This document shows, in pieces, positions 46,301-60,180 of a DNA stretch of 64,000 bases (position 1 is its first letter; each line of letters opens with the position of its first letter). The notes under the pieces were generated by a model. The model ran no database searches, was not told the origin of the DNA, and saw only the letters and a program-made list of their open reading frames with translations. The stretch spans positions 12,759,915-12,823,914 of the forward strand of contig NC_092032.1 in NCBI RefSeq assembly GCF_042242105.1, in the 5' to 3' direction. A program made the translations under genes and the position numbers. This DNA comes from Pempheris klunzingeri. Taxonomy: Eukaryota; Chordata; Actinopteri; Acropomatiformes; Pempheridae.

Positions 46301-49300
46301 GTCATGCTCATCTGCTACTACAGACCCCCAGACCCAAACCCGCCTCACTTCTGCCCCGCACTCTAACCAACGGTTGGGGAGACACCGTATAAGCTGTTTC
46401 ATTCCAGGGAGATGCTTCCTACAGCTCTTATGCTCAGCTGGAAAGATGGTGTCGTGAGGATGGCCCTGCATACCCAGCATGCCCAGCAGAGCTATTGTTT
46501 TGGTAACTTCCCCAGGGAAAGAGGACTTGTTATTACATGGTTCACACCCACTCTTTTTGCCCCACTGAGCATTGGATCATACTGGACAGAGCCCATAGGA
46601 AAAAAAAAAAAAACACTGCTTGCTCTCTCATTCTGGATCAGACTTTGGATCATTCATTTTGGCAAATCTGGACTGGAAACTTTCTGCTCTCACTGTTTGT
46701 ATCCACTGCAACCATGTTTCCTCCCTGTTTCTTGTCCTGTCCCTCAGATGGCTTTAAACCTTCAGTATAAATATGCTCTGGGAAACTTATCACAGGGAAA
46801 ACCTCTCTAATTTACTATCAACTTCAAGGTTTAGGGCTCATTAATTTTTAGAATATAGCACGCTGGGTTATCGGGGAGGGGGGGTACACACTGACAGACA
46901 GTGACTGCTGGTGCGTTTTCTCATTGTACCTGTGAATAATGTGTGGAATGTCAGCCAGGTATGCACAGGAAATGTAATAAAAGATGACTGACGTCAGGCA
47001 TGAAACTCGCCTGGTGAGAGCAGGAAAGACTAACTGAGAGCTGCTGCCACGCTGCTGCTGACCTACTCCATTAACAAGCTAATTCAAGGCCAAGCTAATC
47101 AGATAAGATACTATTGTACTGGGCATTATGTACTTTTTTGCTGTTAAATAAATGAACAGTAACAGTGAATGTTCTGCCTCGACAGTAATGTGAGGTATCA
47201 TTTTTATTTTTGAGTCCACATTTCATGAGTAACAGCTCTTGAAACCTTGAGGTTTAAATCGCCTCTTGGTATTTTAATGATCTTGAGCTGCTTAATAATT
47301 TTAATTAAATGTAATGGTGTAGCTTTGCATGTGTCCTAAGTAAGCCCATTATTCCTTTTTAATTTGATAACTTTAATTAATACACTTCACACAGATGCAG
47401 CAGATGAGGAGGAATGCAAACATTTCATACTCGGATGTCAACTGCCTAAAGAGCAAACATGTTAGCTTACAGGTTAAAGACAAGACCTCGCCAGAGTATT
47501 TAGGCTTTAACAGTTTGTTGTAAAGATGAAAACTTGCACGTTCATACATCGCCAGGTTATGGTATGATTCTCATACTGCGTCCCATGTCAAACTTGACTT
47601 GTTTTGAGGAAACATGCTTACAGAAAACATTGGCTGCTTTTCCAAAGAGCAACACTGTTTTGTCAATGTTTCCCCCGACTTGTTTCCCCTGTCTGCATCT
47701 TCTTTTACCATGAAGACCAGACCTTTGGATCTACAGCTGTAAAAGATTGTTGTGGCAGAGTATGTTACAAGTAAATGTGTGGAAAAATGATAAATCTAAA
47801 AGTCACATTTGAACACAAATTACAGAGCGAAGCCTGAACTTAAAGCTAAATGTAACAGAAAATTCAGACAGTAAATGGATGGTATTTGTAAAAACTCAAA
47901 CATATCAATGAAGAAAATGTTGGTGATTGCTGGGATAATTACACATGATAATCACTGGATACATTCACAGGATATCTGCAGGAAAACACAAATGTTTATT
48001 GGGTTTTTAGATGTTTCTTGACATGTTTTGGGGTTCTTTGGCCTCTGACATACACAAGTAAAAGAGAGGCTGCATACTGCAGTTCGTTGAGTGATATTTC
48101 TCTCTTGGATGTTTAAAGTTAACGACACTATGGAAGATGAAATGAAAATAAAATGTAAAAAGTACAAAAAAAGAAACCAAACATGGAAACTAATCAACAA
48201 ACCAAAAACCTTTCGTAACATTGTGTCCCTCTGCCACGTCAACACACCACATTGTCAGCTGGATCATGCCTAATGTGGTAATTTGATTTGGCCATGCATC
48301 TCCAAAACGAGCTACATCTTGTTGCTGTGTCTCTGGAAGTGGGACATACAGATGGCGGATTTTTTATTTGTGAAGAGCAGACGTATGCACATGTGTCCAA
48401 TGTGTCCGTTTACTAATCAATTTAACAAAGGAGAAAAAACACCTTCTGCTTGATATGCAGCCTGTACGTCTGTGCCGGACTTTTTCAAAGCCCTGGCTCT
48501 ACTGCAGTGCTTGCATTTTGTGAGGATGGCTCTTTTGTGTGCTTCCTCCCATTCTGATGGAAACGGTGGCGTTGATGTTGCCTGTGAGACGTGCCTTAGT
48601 GTATAAGATCAGATGTTCCTGTCTGTATTTAACGCCTCACAATACGGACAGCGTAGTCAAAAACTGGCACAGGCTGCTGATTGCCGGTATTTTGGTTAGT
48701 GAATATGATAACAGGAACGGTTTTCATTCCCCTTGTGTGCATCACGTTATAATTACTCAATGTACAGCTTTGGTTAGAACCTCAAAGGCCTTGTGAAGTG
48801 TTGAATAATAATGTAACTGGATACAAATAGTAGAGACATGACTATTCTCAGCAGAGTAACCTTGTGCTAAGCTTGAAAGTAGCAAATGACAAAGAGCATC
48901 AGGTTTATATTAACTGAAGGTCTCAACTGGCTGGTAAACTGGGCTTCTTCTATTCTAAATGGCTTGTAGAGCCTTGGTGCCCCTTGACCTTGCCTGCTGC
49001 AAACCCAACAATCTCCCCCTATTTTGTCCACCCCACACACACACACACACACACACACAAGCAAGCATACACGCTCCCCAACCTGTCCAGCCACCCCTGA
49101 CGACTGGCTGTTTGTTTGTGTGGAGGAATTTACACTCCACTGTGCACGGAGCAACTGGCTCCCTGCGGTCCAGCCTGGGCCTAGCCTTCCCATCAGTGGC
49201 CAGTCTCCAGAGGTTTGTTTGGCTTTGCTGCTGGTGGGAAGGGGGGGGATGTATTTACAGCACTGTTCGGCCCCTTAGTTTTGAGCAATGGCGGAGTGAT

Positions 49301-52300
49301 ATGTGATTATTCGGATGCTGGAGAGTTGAGCAAGGCCAACCACACATTAGCCAAGGTTGCCAGTCAATAGACGGCACCCACAACAGCTGTAGGAAGCAGA
49401 CTTTCACACACTGTGACTGTATTCGTGATTAACATAAACATTACTGTCTATCAACTTTTGGAAAGTATAAGGAAATTGCAGTTTTATTGGATTATCTCAA
49501 AGACCATGAACTGATGTATTTCAGTCTCAGCTATATTGAATAGGTTAATGCTGTTTTATTCTCTGCTTCTCTCATATAGCCTGAAGTCATAATTATCTTG
49601 AATGAAAACAGTTAAATAAAAAGCAGTCACGTCTTCAGGGACAGCTTTACCTAATTAAAATCAGGGAACTGTGTTTTTTTTTTTTTTTTTTTCTATAAAA
49701 AGGTCTTTTTTTTTTTTTTTTTAAACCTCCATACACCACTGTCTCAATGAAAGCTCGGAACAATGAGCACTTTGTTAATATTTGGGCATAGCTAAGATGA
49801 AGGAGGTTAGGAAAAGCTTACTGGAGGGTGGGCCGACTCACCTCTCACTCTTTCACTCACCGGAGCCTGTTGCCAGAGGAGAGTGTGCTCCCAGCATTGC
49901 TCCGCGTCACGTATACTCCAGAGATCTTGTGGAAACAGCCATGTGCGTGTGTGCATGGCGTCAAATAAGAGCAATGAAATGACCTCACGCGATGGAGGAA
50001 CACCAGGCGCACCTCTCCCAGGGAGAATTTTACCTCGACTATCACACTTTATTCAGAATAAAGATCAGCCCACTGTTGTAGGACTTAAGCCTTAATCGGA
50101 TTGTAAACATAAACTTCCCTCTGTTGCTATGATCCAACTTTTAGACAAGATTCATGCAGTGTTCTGCAAAGTCTTGAATGCATGAATTGTCCAGGTCTTA
50201 AAGTCATCTAATTCTTACTTTTCAAGTCTTTTAGCAGGCCACATTTACCTTGTAAGGCAGCTGGATTCACGAGATCACCATCACGCGAATATCCATCTTG
50301 CCAGGCTCTAAGCTGTGAGTTTGTGTCAAACAGTTTTGCCGGACAACTTCCCAGACGGTTGTGTGTAACAAACCATCTGGCATGTCAGGTTAAGGCCACA
50401 TTGCATTTCACTACATATGTGACTTGTATATGTGAGAAATGAAACCTCTGGATCCTTCAATCTTCCTACTTTTAGAGCCACTGTCATATTCTGGATTGTG
50501 ACTTTTGGTGCTGTGAAGACTGAACAAAATCTTCAAATTGTGCCAAAGTTGTAAGGGAGATTTTTAAACCGTTTAAACTCTGGTCCTCTCTGGCACGAAT
50601 GACTGACTGCAGCCTCCCGGGGATGTATTTTGTTTAGCAGAGTCACCAGTCCCAATCAGACCCGCTCCATCAGACAGGATTTGGGGAGGCTGATTCATAA
50701 TTGATGAACTGACAGTGAAGCTATGTCGAAGAGAAACTGAAGAGAAGATGTACTGTTAAAGCAGAACTGTACTTAACCTTCTTCAACTCAGGAAAAGTTT
50801 GAGGTAATACTAAAAGTTAGGTTTATTATCTGACGGTAACCATTATGTTTGGAGGTGGTTAGGGAAAAAGAACGATTGAAAGAAGCCTGGGCTGCCTAAG
50901 GATGTGAATATAACCTGCAATAACCCTCATATTGACTGAGATGACTAAAGTTCTGTTGTTTTCTTGTCTGATTTAGGGAGTGGGGCCACAGCAGTGGTTC
51001 AAGCAGCCTACTGCATACCACGCAAGGAGAAGGTGGCCATCAAACGCATCAACCTAGAGAAGTGCCAGACCAGTATGGATGAACTCCTGGTAAGACACTC
51101 AATCAAATGTGCATCTACTCAGCAGAGTTGTAAGTCCAAATTCTGTGGGTTTTTTGTCTGCTGCAGCATGCATAACTGCTCTGGAAATCACTTTGTCTAG
51201 TATTCTCCTTTTGAGAAAAAAATCAGTAGTCAAAAGGGAGGAATTTATATTTTTTGGTTTTAGAATGACACCCTACACAGATGGAGGTCTTATTTCGATA
51301 CAGCCAATCGAGTCTTTCATTAAGCTGTGAAGTCAACATTCTGTCATAAGCAGAGCAGATGATCACAGCGAGCCAGACAGCAGCCTGCTACACAACACAA
51401 GAGCCACAGACTCTGAGCAAGAACCACATTAACTTTCCTGCTCAAGTCTCCTTCTTATCTAACCTACAAACATGCATGTTGTCCTGAGCCACGGCTTGTT
51501 GAACAAGCCACCAAAACAAACAACCACTGGGGAAAAGTGCACTGCTAACGTCAGTTTGCAGGCTGGATAGCTTTTTAGCTGCTCAGCTGCAGCACATTAA
51601 ACAGCATGGGAACCTGAGAATGTCACTTTGGTCCAGTGAGAAGCTGCTGTGGTCCTTTTACTCTTCAGTACCTCGAACAGCACGCTGTCGGCCCATGGGC
51701 TGCAGTGCCACTTTGTTTACTTTGTCTCTCATTCCACACAGTGTAGCACCGGCACACTGGCCGCCTGCCAGCTGCTGTCAATCAAACAAAGACACTGACA
51801 TGGCTCTCCAGCCGACTCAGACAATGAAGTATTTCTGACATTTCCCCGAAGACCTTTTTACATTCTTTTGAAGCTAAAGAAATACTAACAGTACATTTAA
51901 AAAAAGGTTAACATTATTTTTGACTACAAAATTTTTTTTATTTATTTTTGGTGCGGCCTCGTTACATTTTATGTGTGATCAAAGCTACTACAGCACGAGA
52001 TTTCATTTAGGGCTTAGTCTCTGTGGTCAGCGTGTGCGGACTGGGTTAGTTCCACCTCTGCTGTTCATTACACGTTTTCTCCGAGCCCAACTCCAATCAC
52101 CCCTGTAACTTCAAACACTATCCTGGTTGTTCTGTGAAGGAGGACTCCACTCTCTGCCAGGAAACTATTAGACCACCACGGGACATCTTCCTCATGGCTG
52201 TATTGTGTCTTTATCCCCTCCTGTGCCGCAGCTCGGCACTTCATTCACTGTATGACGTGTGGCTTACGATTCAGCTCAAGAGGTGGAAGGAGTGTATCAA

Positions 52301-55300
52301 GCTCTCCTGCATGTAGAGATGTAGAGATGTGTGTGGCTTGTGTTCTTGCTTTAGAGATGGAAAGATGTTTCTTATGTGCAATATGTATTTGTCAATTTTA
52401 TTTTTGTGGGGGAGGGTCTGTAGAGATCACTTTAATTTTTGCTCAGTTTAAAAGGGATTTTTTTTTTGTATAGCTTTAAATTTGGAAAGATGTCACACTA
52501 CTTGGCTTTGGCACAATGTGGGGCAAACTTTCGTGGTAGCTGTCAGTTTCCCCTTTGCTCCACAGCACCCACATACACCAGATGTCAGGTTTTAGTCTGA
52601 CATTAGGAAATGAGTGTTGTCAACCAAGACCAGAAGCATGATTGATGTATTTTTCCAGTTCTCTCTCCTAGTTCTCATCCAAAAGTCTGTGAAAGTAACC
52701 TGTGGGAAATAAATACTGTGTAAGCCTGTAAGTGTGCATGGAAGATCATGGCTAGAGATTACTGGCAGGTTTTCTCACTACTCTCTGGCAACACTAAACC
52801 CAGAGAAGAACCCTTCCCCACCCCTCACCCCCCTCGATTTCTGGAGGATGAATCAGGGGAATGTTGCTCCCGGATTCTAGGAGCAGGCGGTCACATGGAA
52901 TACAGGGAGGTCGGATTTCCTGCCTGCGGTTTTTTCCCCCCCAATTCCACAGCCTGCTGGGTACCTAGTTAAACGGCGAGGAAGCATTAAATTAAACCCA
53001 GACTTATTCTCTAAAGAAGCAGTTTTAAAAGAGCATGCCGTGAGTTTTGAAGAAGCCTGCAGGTCTTTAATCTTACCTGTGAAATTCTTTAACGTCAAAA
53101 AAGTGGTAATCTGTCATGTCGCTGAGTCTCCATAGGCAGCGGTATGTTGTAGTTATTCCTGGCACAGCGGTTTGTGATGGACAGGCGGTTTTGAGTGACT
53201 TGCTAGATCAGATGAGAGGGAGGTTTGTTTACAATTTGACTGCCGTGCAGTTTAAATATCCTCTTACATAATTACTCAATTGTTACAGCTGTTGGCTTTC
53301 CTTATTTGTTAAAACTTAAGAGAAAAATGTGATCAATAATATTGTTTATAGTGTTCCCATGTGGTAAAAGTGGGTTTTACAGCACAATCAGTTTGTGGCT
53401 TTAAAATACCTTAACACACATTGAGGTCACAGTGTGTGGGGTGTGTTGATGGGGAAAGGAAGACAGGAAGTCTGAATCGAGCTAAAAGAAGTGATTCCTA
53501 AGTATATTTGTGTTCTCAGCATTCAGATGACATTTTAGTAGGTTTTCCCATCAATCGGCAGTCTCTATTCCTCAACAGTTTCTTACACGTGTGTGTGTGT
53601 GTGTGTGTGTGCTGCAGTGGGCCATAGTGAGTGTGTGTTAGGCTCTGAGTAACTGATAGTGACGTAACATTGCTTCTATAGTGGCTTCTCTGTGTGTCTG
53701 CCATCACTGCGACTTCTGTGGCACCAGTTTGTGACCCAGCACTGTATTCATTTTGTGACAATAGGTCATTTATTTATTTTTTGCTCAGTTTCAAGGTCCT
53801 CTGATACGCCAAAATAGATCAGACTTAATATAGAAAAATACAACTGTTGTGGACTGGTCATCATTTATAAGCTAAACTTACTAAAAGGGTTTAGTGCTTA
53901 GCTTGGACTTTACTGGACATCAGTGTAGATTTATAGACTCACAAGATAAAATAGTTCAGTTTAGTTTATTAAATAAATGAAAGGGACATCACTTCATGTC
54001 ACAACGAATGCCCTATTTTAATCAGTTTTCGGGGGAAAAAAGGAATTTGAGCTGACGTAGCCGTCAAAGTGTACTGACTCTTTAAACCCACTTGATTGCC
54101 ATGAGGAGGAGAGAGACAGTTTCATTAGATGTGTGGAACGAGGAGATGGAGGGGCGGCCTGATGTTGTTATTGATCAGAGTTTAACAACACTTTTGCTTC
54201 TCGTGCCTAAGGCTTCGACTTTTTCTCTTCGATTAAGAGAGTGTGTCAACCTTTTGACATACATTGTTGAAAGTGTCTTTGTATAAATGACATAAACATT
54301 ATAAGGTAAAGACTTGTATCATTGTGATGTAAATTATATTTCTTGTCACTTTCTCATTCATATGCTAATTTGTTGTTTAATCGAATTTTAATGAAATGGA
54401 AAAATACTCTACATATACTATACAGCTAACTCATGCTTAACCCTCCAGAGTCTTGGGGTAAAATGGCCGTTTTTTACTACTTTTCAGTTTACCTTTGTGT
54501 TTCCCATTAAAACTGTTTAGCTGCTTTAACTGCTTTCTTTGTGTTTGTGTCTTTGACGCCGACGGGCAGTCCGAGACTCTGAAGAGTTAAGGGAGAGAGG
54601 GAGAAATATACTATGCTAATGGTGTGCAGCTTATGAGTGTAACACAGATGGTCATTATTGAAAGTCACTCGACAATAATGTCCCACACAGGTTACCATAC
54701 GTACTTTGCTTGATGTCGTTGACGTCTTGTATGTTGAATCTGAAAAGTAATCACGGCGCAGTGAAACCATTTGTGTCACAGGTGGCTTTGTGTATGGCAG
54801 CAGAGAGGTGTGTCGTTTGTGGTTTGCAGGTCAGATGGTTTGAATGAAAGCCTGTGTTTTAGGATGAGGTCATTGCAACACCCACAACCAAACACAAAGG
54901 CTAAAAGAGACCGTTAGGAGGAGGGATTCCCCTGTTTAATTCACAGTTGGATCTTTTGTTGAAATGATAAATTGACAGAACATTAATCGCATACATTTTT
55001 CACGATGTACCGTTGAATGGCTCTGATGTTGAGTCTGTCATCACAGTGAAAAATATCCTCCAATGTCAAAGGTTATACGTCACAGGTCACACAGAAAGAA
55101 GTAACATGAATGGTTGTGAGTGATGAGGACATTTCCACTGTCTTTGCCACAGAATAGGTTTACAGTGACCTAATCCCCACAACAAAGAGTCCCTCTGATT
55201 CACACATTGTCCGCTGGAAAAGATGGGAAAACCTGCCAACTGCCAGAGCACGATATCCTCCCTGTTATCCCATTGTTTTTCTTTTCTGGGGTTACCCTGG

Positions 55301-57355
55301 CCCACAGAGCTGTGATGACCTGCCTCTTCCACTGTGCTGAGAACAGAGGGGGGGTTAGGCTCCACTGAAGCCAGTTAGCAGCCAACAGGCTATATCATTA
55401 TTGTTCTCTCTCTAGTATCCAGAGAAAGAATGATAGGGGAGACTACCCACAGAGCTCGCCGTCTGGCCTGACAGACTGGAAGTTATTAGACTCGTTGATA
55501 ATCAAAAACGGCTTTACTTTAGAGGCAGAGTGGTGTGTGGGCTCACCTGACAAAGCCGACAACAGTCTTTTGACCAACACTCCACCTTACCATGGTCCTC
55601 TACAGACCTGCATGCATTCAAACATGTCCGTACCTGTGATGGTCCAATGACCTTGTTTCATGCAGTCTGTATCCACCCTTAGTGTGACTCACTTCATGTT
55701 CTTAACCCTCTGTTGCCAAGTGTTTTTTAATGGCACCATCATATCACCTGCCTGCCCCAGCCTCCCTTGCTGGAGGCACTCACTGAAGGCCACACGCTCA
55801 AAAGTGATGACTGCGCAGCAGAGGCATACTGCTGCTAATGCACATTGTGTGAGCTAAGCATTTATGCTGATGGAACATCAGCCTTTGATTGCTTACTTTT
55901 TGACCCACAAGCATGTATTGATTGATGCCTTTAACAAATGTTCTCAGCTCAGAGGTTTAAGGTTTCGTAGTTGACAAGCCTGTGGTGCACTTGTCATGGT
56001 TCAACACTGAGTATTTACTTTAGATAACAGTCTGAAATTTGAGGAAATATGGTCGTTTGCAGTGGAAACCTGTAATTAGATGAAAAGGTCAATATTGATT
56101 TCACCTCTGCCAAGCTATGCTGTGCTGTGCAGTATCTCTGTACTGCATGAGTAAAGAGTGGGGAAAGAGGTGCTCGCCCAGCTCCATCAACAGTGGGAAA
56201 AAATACATAATGAGATGCAATGTGTAATCTGCTGATCTAAGAAGGTTAATTGCTATGTCTATAAAATATAAGAACGTGTTGAAGAATCTATCACAAGTTC
56301 CCCAAAGCCCAAGGTGACATCTTCAAATTCCTTGTTTTGTCCAACCGACAGTACAAAACCCAAAGACATTCAATTCACTATCATGGAAAACAAAAAAAAC
56401 AGCACATATTCACATTTGAGAAGTTGGAGACAATGATATGACTTGCTTGAAAAGTTCAGGACTGCTTAATAGCTTTTTAAGGATCATACTGTTGTGGTGC
56501 TATCGTAGGACTCTTACATCTCATTCCAGTACTTATAGTAGTTATATTTTAGTAGTTATATCCACAATCATTGCAACAAGTATAAAGATGCCGTGCAGAA
56601 ACAGAAGCAGAGGCTCTCTGAATCAGTCGTCTCAATTCTAACGCCAGCTAGGTTTTCTTTTTCTTAGGAAGCTCCTCTATCCTCAAATGACTTAAGGACT
56701 GTCGCTGAAGTGATGAATTAGACTTCTGTGCCAGCATTACCTCAGCTCTCCTCCTTTCCAAGCGCACACACACAGAAAGAGAGCTTTACAGCTGTATAAA
56801 GGGCTGAGCACCGGCTGTTTTTCTGCTTCTGCACAGATATGCATTATATTGACCTAGCCTATTTCTCTTCTGACTACTGACGTCATGAAGATCTTAAGTA
56901 TCGCACTAAATTTTAAGAATAGCTGCAGCATCAAAGGCAAATGCATTTATTGTGACTGCGTTCAGGTTATTTCCTCCAGGCTTTTCTCATACCTTTTTTA
57001 TGGGAGCCAAATGAGAAGTCTGAATCAGACACTATTTGATTTGAATGAGAATATAAGGAAGATATATTATGTTGGTTCATCTCATTATAACCACAACTGC
57101 TCTAAAATGCTTGTTTGCTTGCTGCTTCTGTTGTGGAAAGTTATTAATGAAAATACTTTTGCTCTGGTAGAAAACTTCTAATCTAAATGCTTTGTATTTT
57201 TGTAATTAACTTGATTTTGTCTCTCTCATGTTTTCCCCTTTAACAGAAAGAGATTCAGGCCATGAGCCAGTGCCACCACCCCAACATTGTGTCTTACTAC
57301 ACCTCCTTCGTGGTAAAGGATGAGCTGTGGCTGGTCATGAAGCTGCTAAGTGGTG
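43249..57355 (+). CDS. oxsr1: Oxidative-stress responsive kinase 1 (OXSR1/OSR1), 5' three coding exons, runs off the window
   Basis: STE20/GCK-VI Ser/Thr kinase, activated by WNK kinases in the cytoplasm; it phosphorylates SLC12 cation-chloride cotransporters to set ion flux and cell volume. Three exons give residues 1-97, nearly identical to human OSR1: [20 protein letters not shown], catalytic Lys46 in [10 protein letters not shown], and [20 protein letters not shown] up to the hinge. The close relative STK39/SPAK has an Ala/Pro-rich N-terminal extension that is absent here, and the start MSED fits OXSR1. The C-lobe and the CCT domain that reads RFxV motifs must lie past 64000. Introns 1 and 2 are 7.7 and 6.2 kb. 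Confidence 0.95.
43953..44000. repeat. TG/TGAG simple repeat
   Basis: Imperfect GT repeat with TGAG and TATG interruptions. Confidence 0.85.
46113..46265. repeat. Possible old dispersed fish repeat
   Basis: GAATGACCCCAAATATCAT..., TATCATATTAGTTGATGATT and GACTGATTGTTTCAGTTCT resemble, in order, a widespread teleost repeat rich in ATCGATTA and AGTTGGCGATT words. It is badly degraded and recalled from memory. Confidence 0.35.
49034..49059. repeat. CA microsatellite
   Basis: Thirteen CA units in oxsr1 intron 1. Confidence 0.9.
49673..49722. repeat. Paired poly-T runs
   Basis: Two T runs of about 19 and 17 nt, separated by about 15 nt. Could be tails of minus-strand retroposons, but no bodies are recognised. 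Confidence 0.85.
50977..51089 (+). CDS. oxsr1: oxsr1 exon 2 (residues 24-61)
   Basis: Acceptor TGATTTAG, donor CTG|GTAAGA. It encodes the Gly loop GSGATAVV and [20 protein letters not shown] with catalytic Lys46. Confidence 0.96.
53589..53611. repeat. GT microsatellite
   Basis: Eleven GT units in oxsr1 intron 2. Confidence 0.88.
54437..54590. mobile_element. piggyBac-type MITE with TTAA ends
   Basis: TTAA followed by CCCTCCAGAGTCTTGG on the left; CCGAGACTCTGAAGAG followed by TTAA on the right. The 16-nt ends match as inverted repeats at about 12 positions. TTAA duplication and CCCT-type ends are piggyBac hallmarks. Total length 154 nt, no coding capacity. Confidence 0.72.
57247..57355 (+). 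CDS. oxsr1: oxsr1 exon 3 (residues 62-97)
   Basis: Acceptor CTTTAACAG, donor GGTG|GTAAGT. It encodes [20 protein letters not shown] and [16 protein letters not shown], alpha-C helix to hinge. The next exon (SVLDIIKH... in vertebrates) is not in the window. Confidence 0.96.
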
Positions 57356-59639
57356 GTAAGTGCATATGGCCTCCAAGGCGCTCTTCCTCCATCATCTGTC
57401 CAATCACTTGAGTTACAGTGAGGATTTTACCAATGGCTTGTACCACTGTGTGAAATCTCATCAACAGTAAGTTTTAGTTTGAGCATATCAAACAAAAAAA
57501 AGTCATATCAGGGCGTCCAGCATGTTTGTGTGGGCCCGTCGAAATGAGAGGGGGGCAGTAGGAAGAGCTGGGCTACTTGCTGCCTGTGATGGTAACTGTG
57601 ATTGTAGGGAATGTGACAGCACTGATCCTCATTGTGTCTTGTGTGAGCTGCAGCTCTTTCCGGGCTTTAACTCACTGTACTGAGTTAACAGTGCAGGAGC
57701 TAATGACAGGGCAGAGGTAATAACAGCCCGCAGGCCGGCGTGATGGCACCCATGTGCCAGCGCTGCAATTACCTAGTGAGAGGAGCATGAGGAGGAGGCC
57801 ACCATGTAGAGAAAGACTTCAAAATGCAAGGATTGCATCTGCTTCTGATTGTTTTGGTAGTTTTTTTTTCACCAGAAACATTTGCATTTGTGCTTTTAGA
57901 TCATCCTGTGAGGCAAAAGGTCTTTTACAGCAAACCTGCGATGGCTCCTAGACACAAACACCATGTAGATAAAGGCGTCCTGTGCCAGGCATTAGACGAG
58001 CAAGAAGCAGTGGGCTCCTTTAACTGAAAGATGAAGACCGTTTGAAGTAATGGTCTTCTGTTAACAAACTGGCTAAAAGAAATTGCCTCTCGTCTCTCTT
58101 CAAATCCTGCTTTCAGTCTCTCACACTTAATTATACAAGCACAAGCGTACAAAGATACTTCAACACACTAAACATTTATACTCTGTTTCTACCCACCCTT
58201 GCCCGTCTCCGGCCCCTTGTGTAAACAGCGTCCCACTGTAATGGATAATGCCCAGGTGGCATGCCAGGCTCCCTCGGATACACTCGAGTCGTCAGCCGCC
58301 TGGCAGCCGTCTTGCAGCTGGACCCGGGGTCACAGTGCCCGCCAAGCGACGCCTGAGCAGGCCGCCAGCCTCACAGCAGGAGCAGACACCACTTAAGATG
58401 GCCTCTCTCCTTCCCTTATCCTAGTTAAACAGAGGCCCTTGATTTTGAGTTTTATTGTGTGGAGTAATTAAATGATGGCCGTGGCAACGTCTGCCATGGA
58501 GACAGAACCCAAATGAGGTCAGGTTTATAGACCATCTCACCGCAGGGCACAGCATACCAGCTCAGAGGAAGGCCAACTCCTGTCTGCCTCTCTGGCTTGA
58601 CGGAGCAAAAGAGGGCCTCCACCCTCCAACTCCATCCTGTCTTGAAATACTGACAATAGCTCGATAGTTGCTCTCACAAAGCCCTGATGTGTTTTTATCC
58701 AGTTTTTGTTTGTAAAGTGCTGTAAAATGAAGCCATGAGTCCATTCCCTACAGGTCTCATTCCTAATAGAGAAGAATGTCATCAGACCACATAGAGCTAA
58801 ATCTTTTTACATTTGCTCCAGATGTACTTGATTACACTACTGAAAGGTAGGTGCACTAACACAAAATTTAGGGGTGGAACTTAAATTGACAAACAACTTA
58901 ACATTTTCATATTTTTTTCCTTTCGACATTTTTTGTGTATTATTGATAAATGCTATGGTAATAAATAGACTTTTACAGAAATAACAATTTACTGTTTATT
59001 ATTTAACAGGTTTCCAATATTTGTTTTCCTTAGATCAGCAGGTAACATTTGTGTTGGTTTGGTTTTTAAGTCTTTTGGCACCATAATGAGCAGCATGACC
59101 AGCATCACTTGTAGCACGCTGAAAACTAAAAATAAACCCACAAATTGCTGCTAATGAAGCCTGTTACCGAACACAAATTTGTAAACAAATCCTCTACTTT
59201 TTACAGTGTAATGTTTGCAGTTCCACAATGAATTACTCATTAAGCAACTCAAAATAACAAACACATCTGTATGGATAGTAATGAATCATTAAATTAATAA
59301 TTTAAGCTTGATGTACTCTTTCCCCGAGCTAAAAATGGCTTAAGATGAAGGACATTCACAAACGGCATGTATAAATGTTGATACGTAATCATGCAGTATT
59401 AAAGAATGTATTACACTAAACTCTACAACATATCATGCTCACTTCCATGGACTACAGAGGTTTTGTGAGGCGAATCAGATTCTGCCATTCAGGTATACGG
59501 GTTCCCCGGTCTTACCTCTTTTAAACCTCCATGTTATGTTAAGGACATATCAACCTTAAATGTCAAATTTATTTCTTAATACCTATATATTTATTTATGA
59601 TGGTTTATATATTTTATTATTATATGTATGCTACTCTTG

Positions 59640-60180
59640 TTTTTGTGGCAATAGTGGTATGTCACTACTGAATATGTCACTGCTGTACGAGGGATACTTG
59701 TACCCTAGGGTGTACTTCAGCAGGTGTCTTTAGAGGAAAAAAAATGATTTGGTTAGGAAAAAACATTACATATCCACATTTTTGTGTTTAGTAGTTTAGA
59801 ATAAAAATAAACCCATCAGTAGAATTACAAATTGTTGTGAGGCAGCTTTAACAGGCTGACAGACAACCGTAACACAACACGTAGTGATTCAGAATGTGTT
59901 GATTCCTGTCATGTACCACTGCTGTGTGCCACTTATAAAGGACTTGTGACTTGTGTTCCGCCGGCAGATACCAGTGGGACCACACTCTTGCTTTAGTGTC
60001 ATATGTCAAATCCTAGTGATATGCCAATTTGACAGATGCTATGTCACTTATTTCCGACTGGCATATGACCTATTTAAAAACTGCATGTCACTCGTCTTCC
60101 ACTGGCACATACCACTCACCTCTCAGCGACATACCTCCAAGAATTGCCACATGCTACTGACACATGCCATCCTGTTTTGA
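59640..60180. repeat. Zone of degenerate short repeats
   Basis: Variants of TATGTCACT, GGCATATGAC, GGCACATACCA and CACATGCCA recur at irregular 15-50 nt spacing. It looks like an eroded minisatellite, but no clean unit can be drawn by eye. Confidence 0.35.

Larger units (their letters stand above)
43319..50976 (+). other. oxsr1 intron 1 (7.7 kb)
   Basis: No second gene recognised. It contains a TG/TGAG tract at 43953-44000, an old dispersed-repeat copy at about 46113-46265, a CA microsatellite at 49034-49059 and paired poly-T runs at 49673-49722. Short open frames here have no conserved look. Confidence 0.75.
51090..57246 (+). other. oxsr1 intron 2 (6.2 kb)
   Basis: No gene recognised. It contains a GT microsatellite (53589-53611) and a piggyBac-type MITE (54437-54590). 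The remainder is unremarkable intron. Confidence 0.75.
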
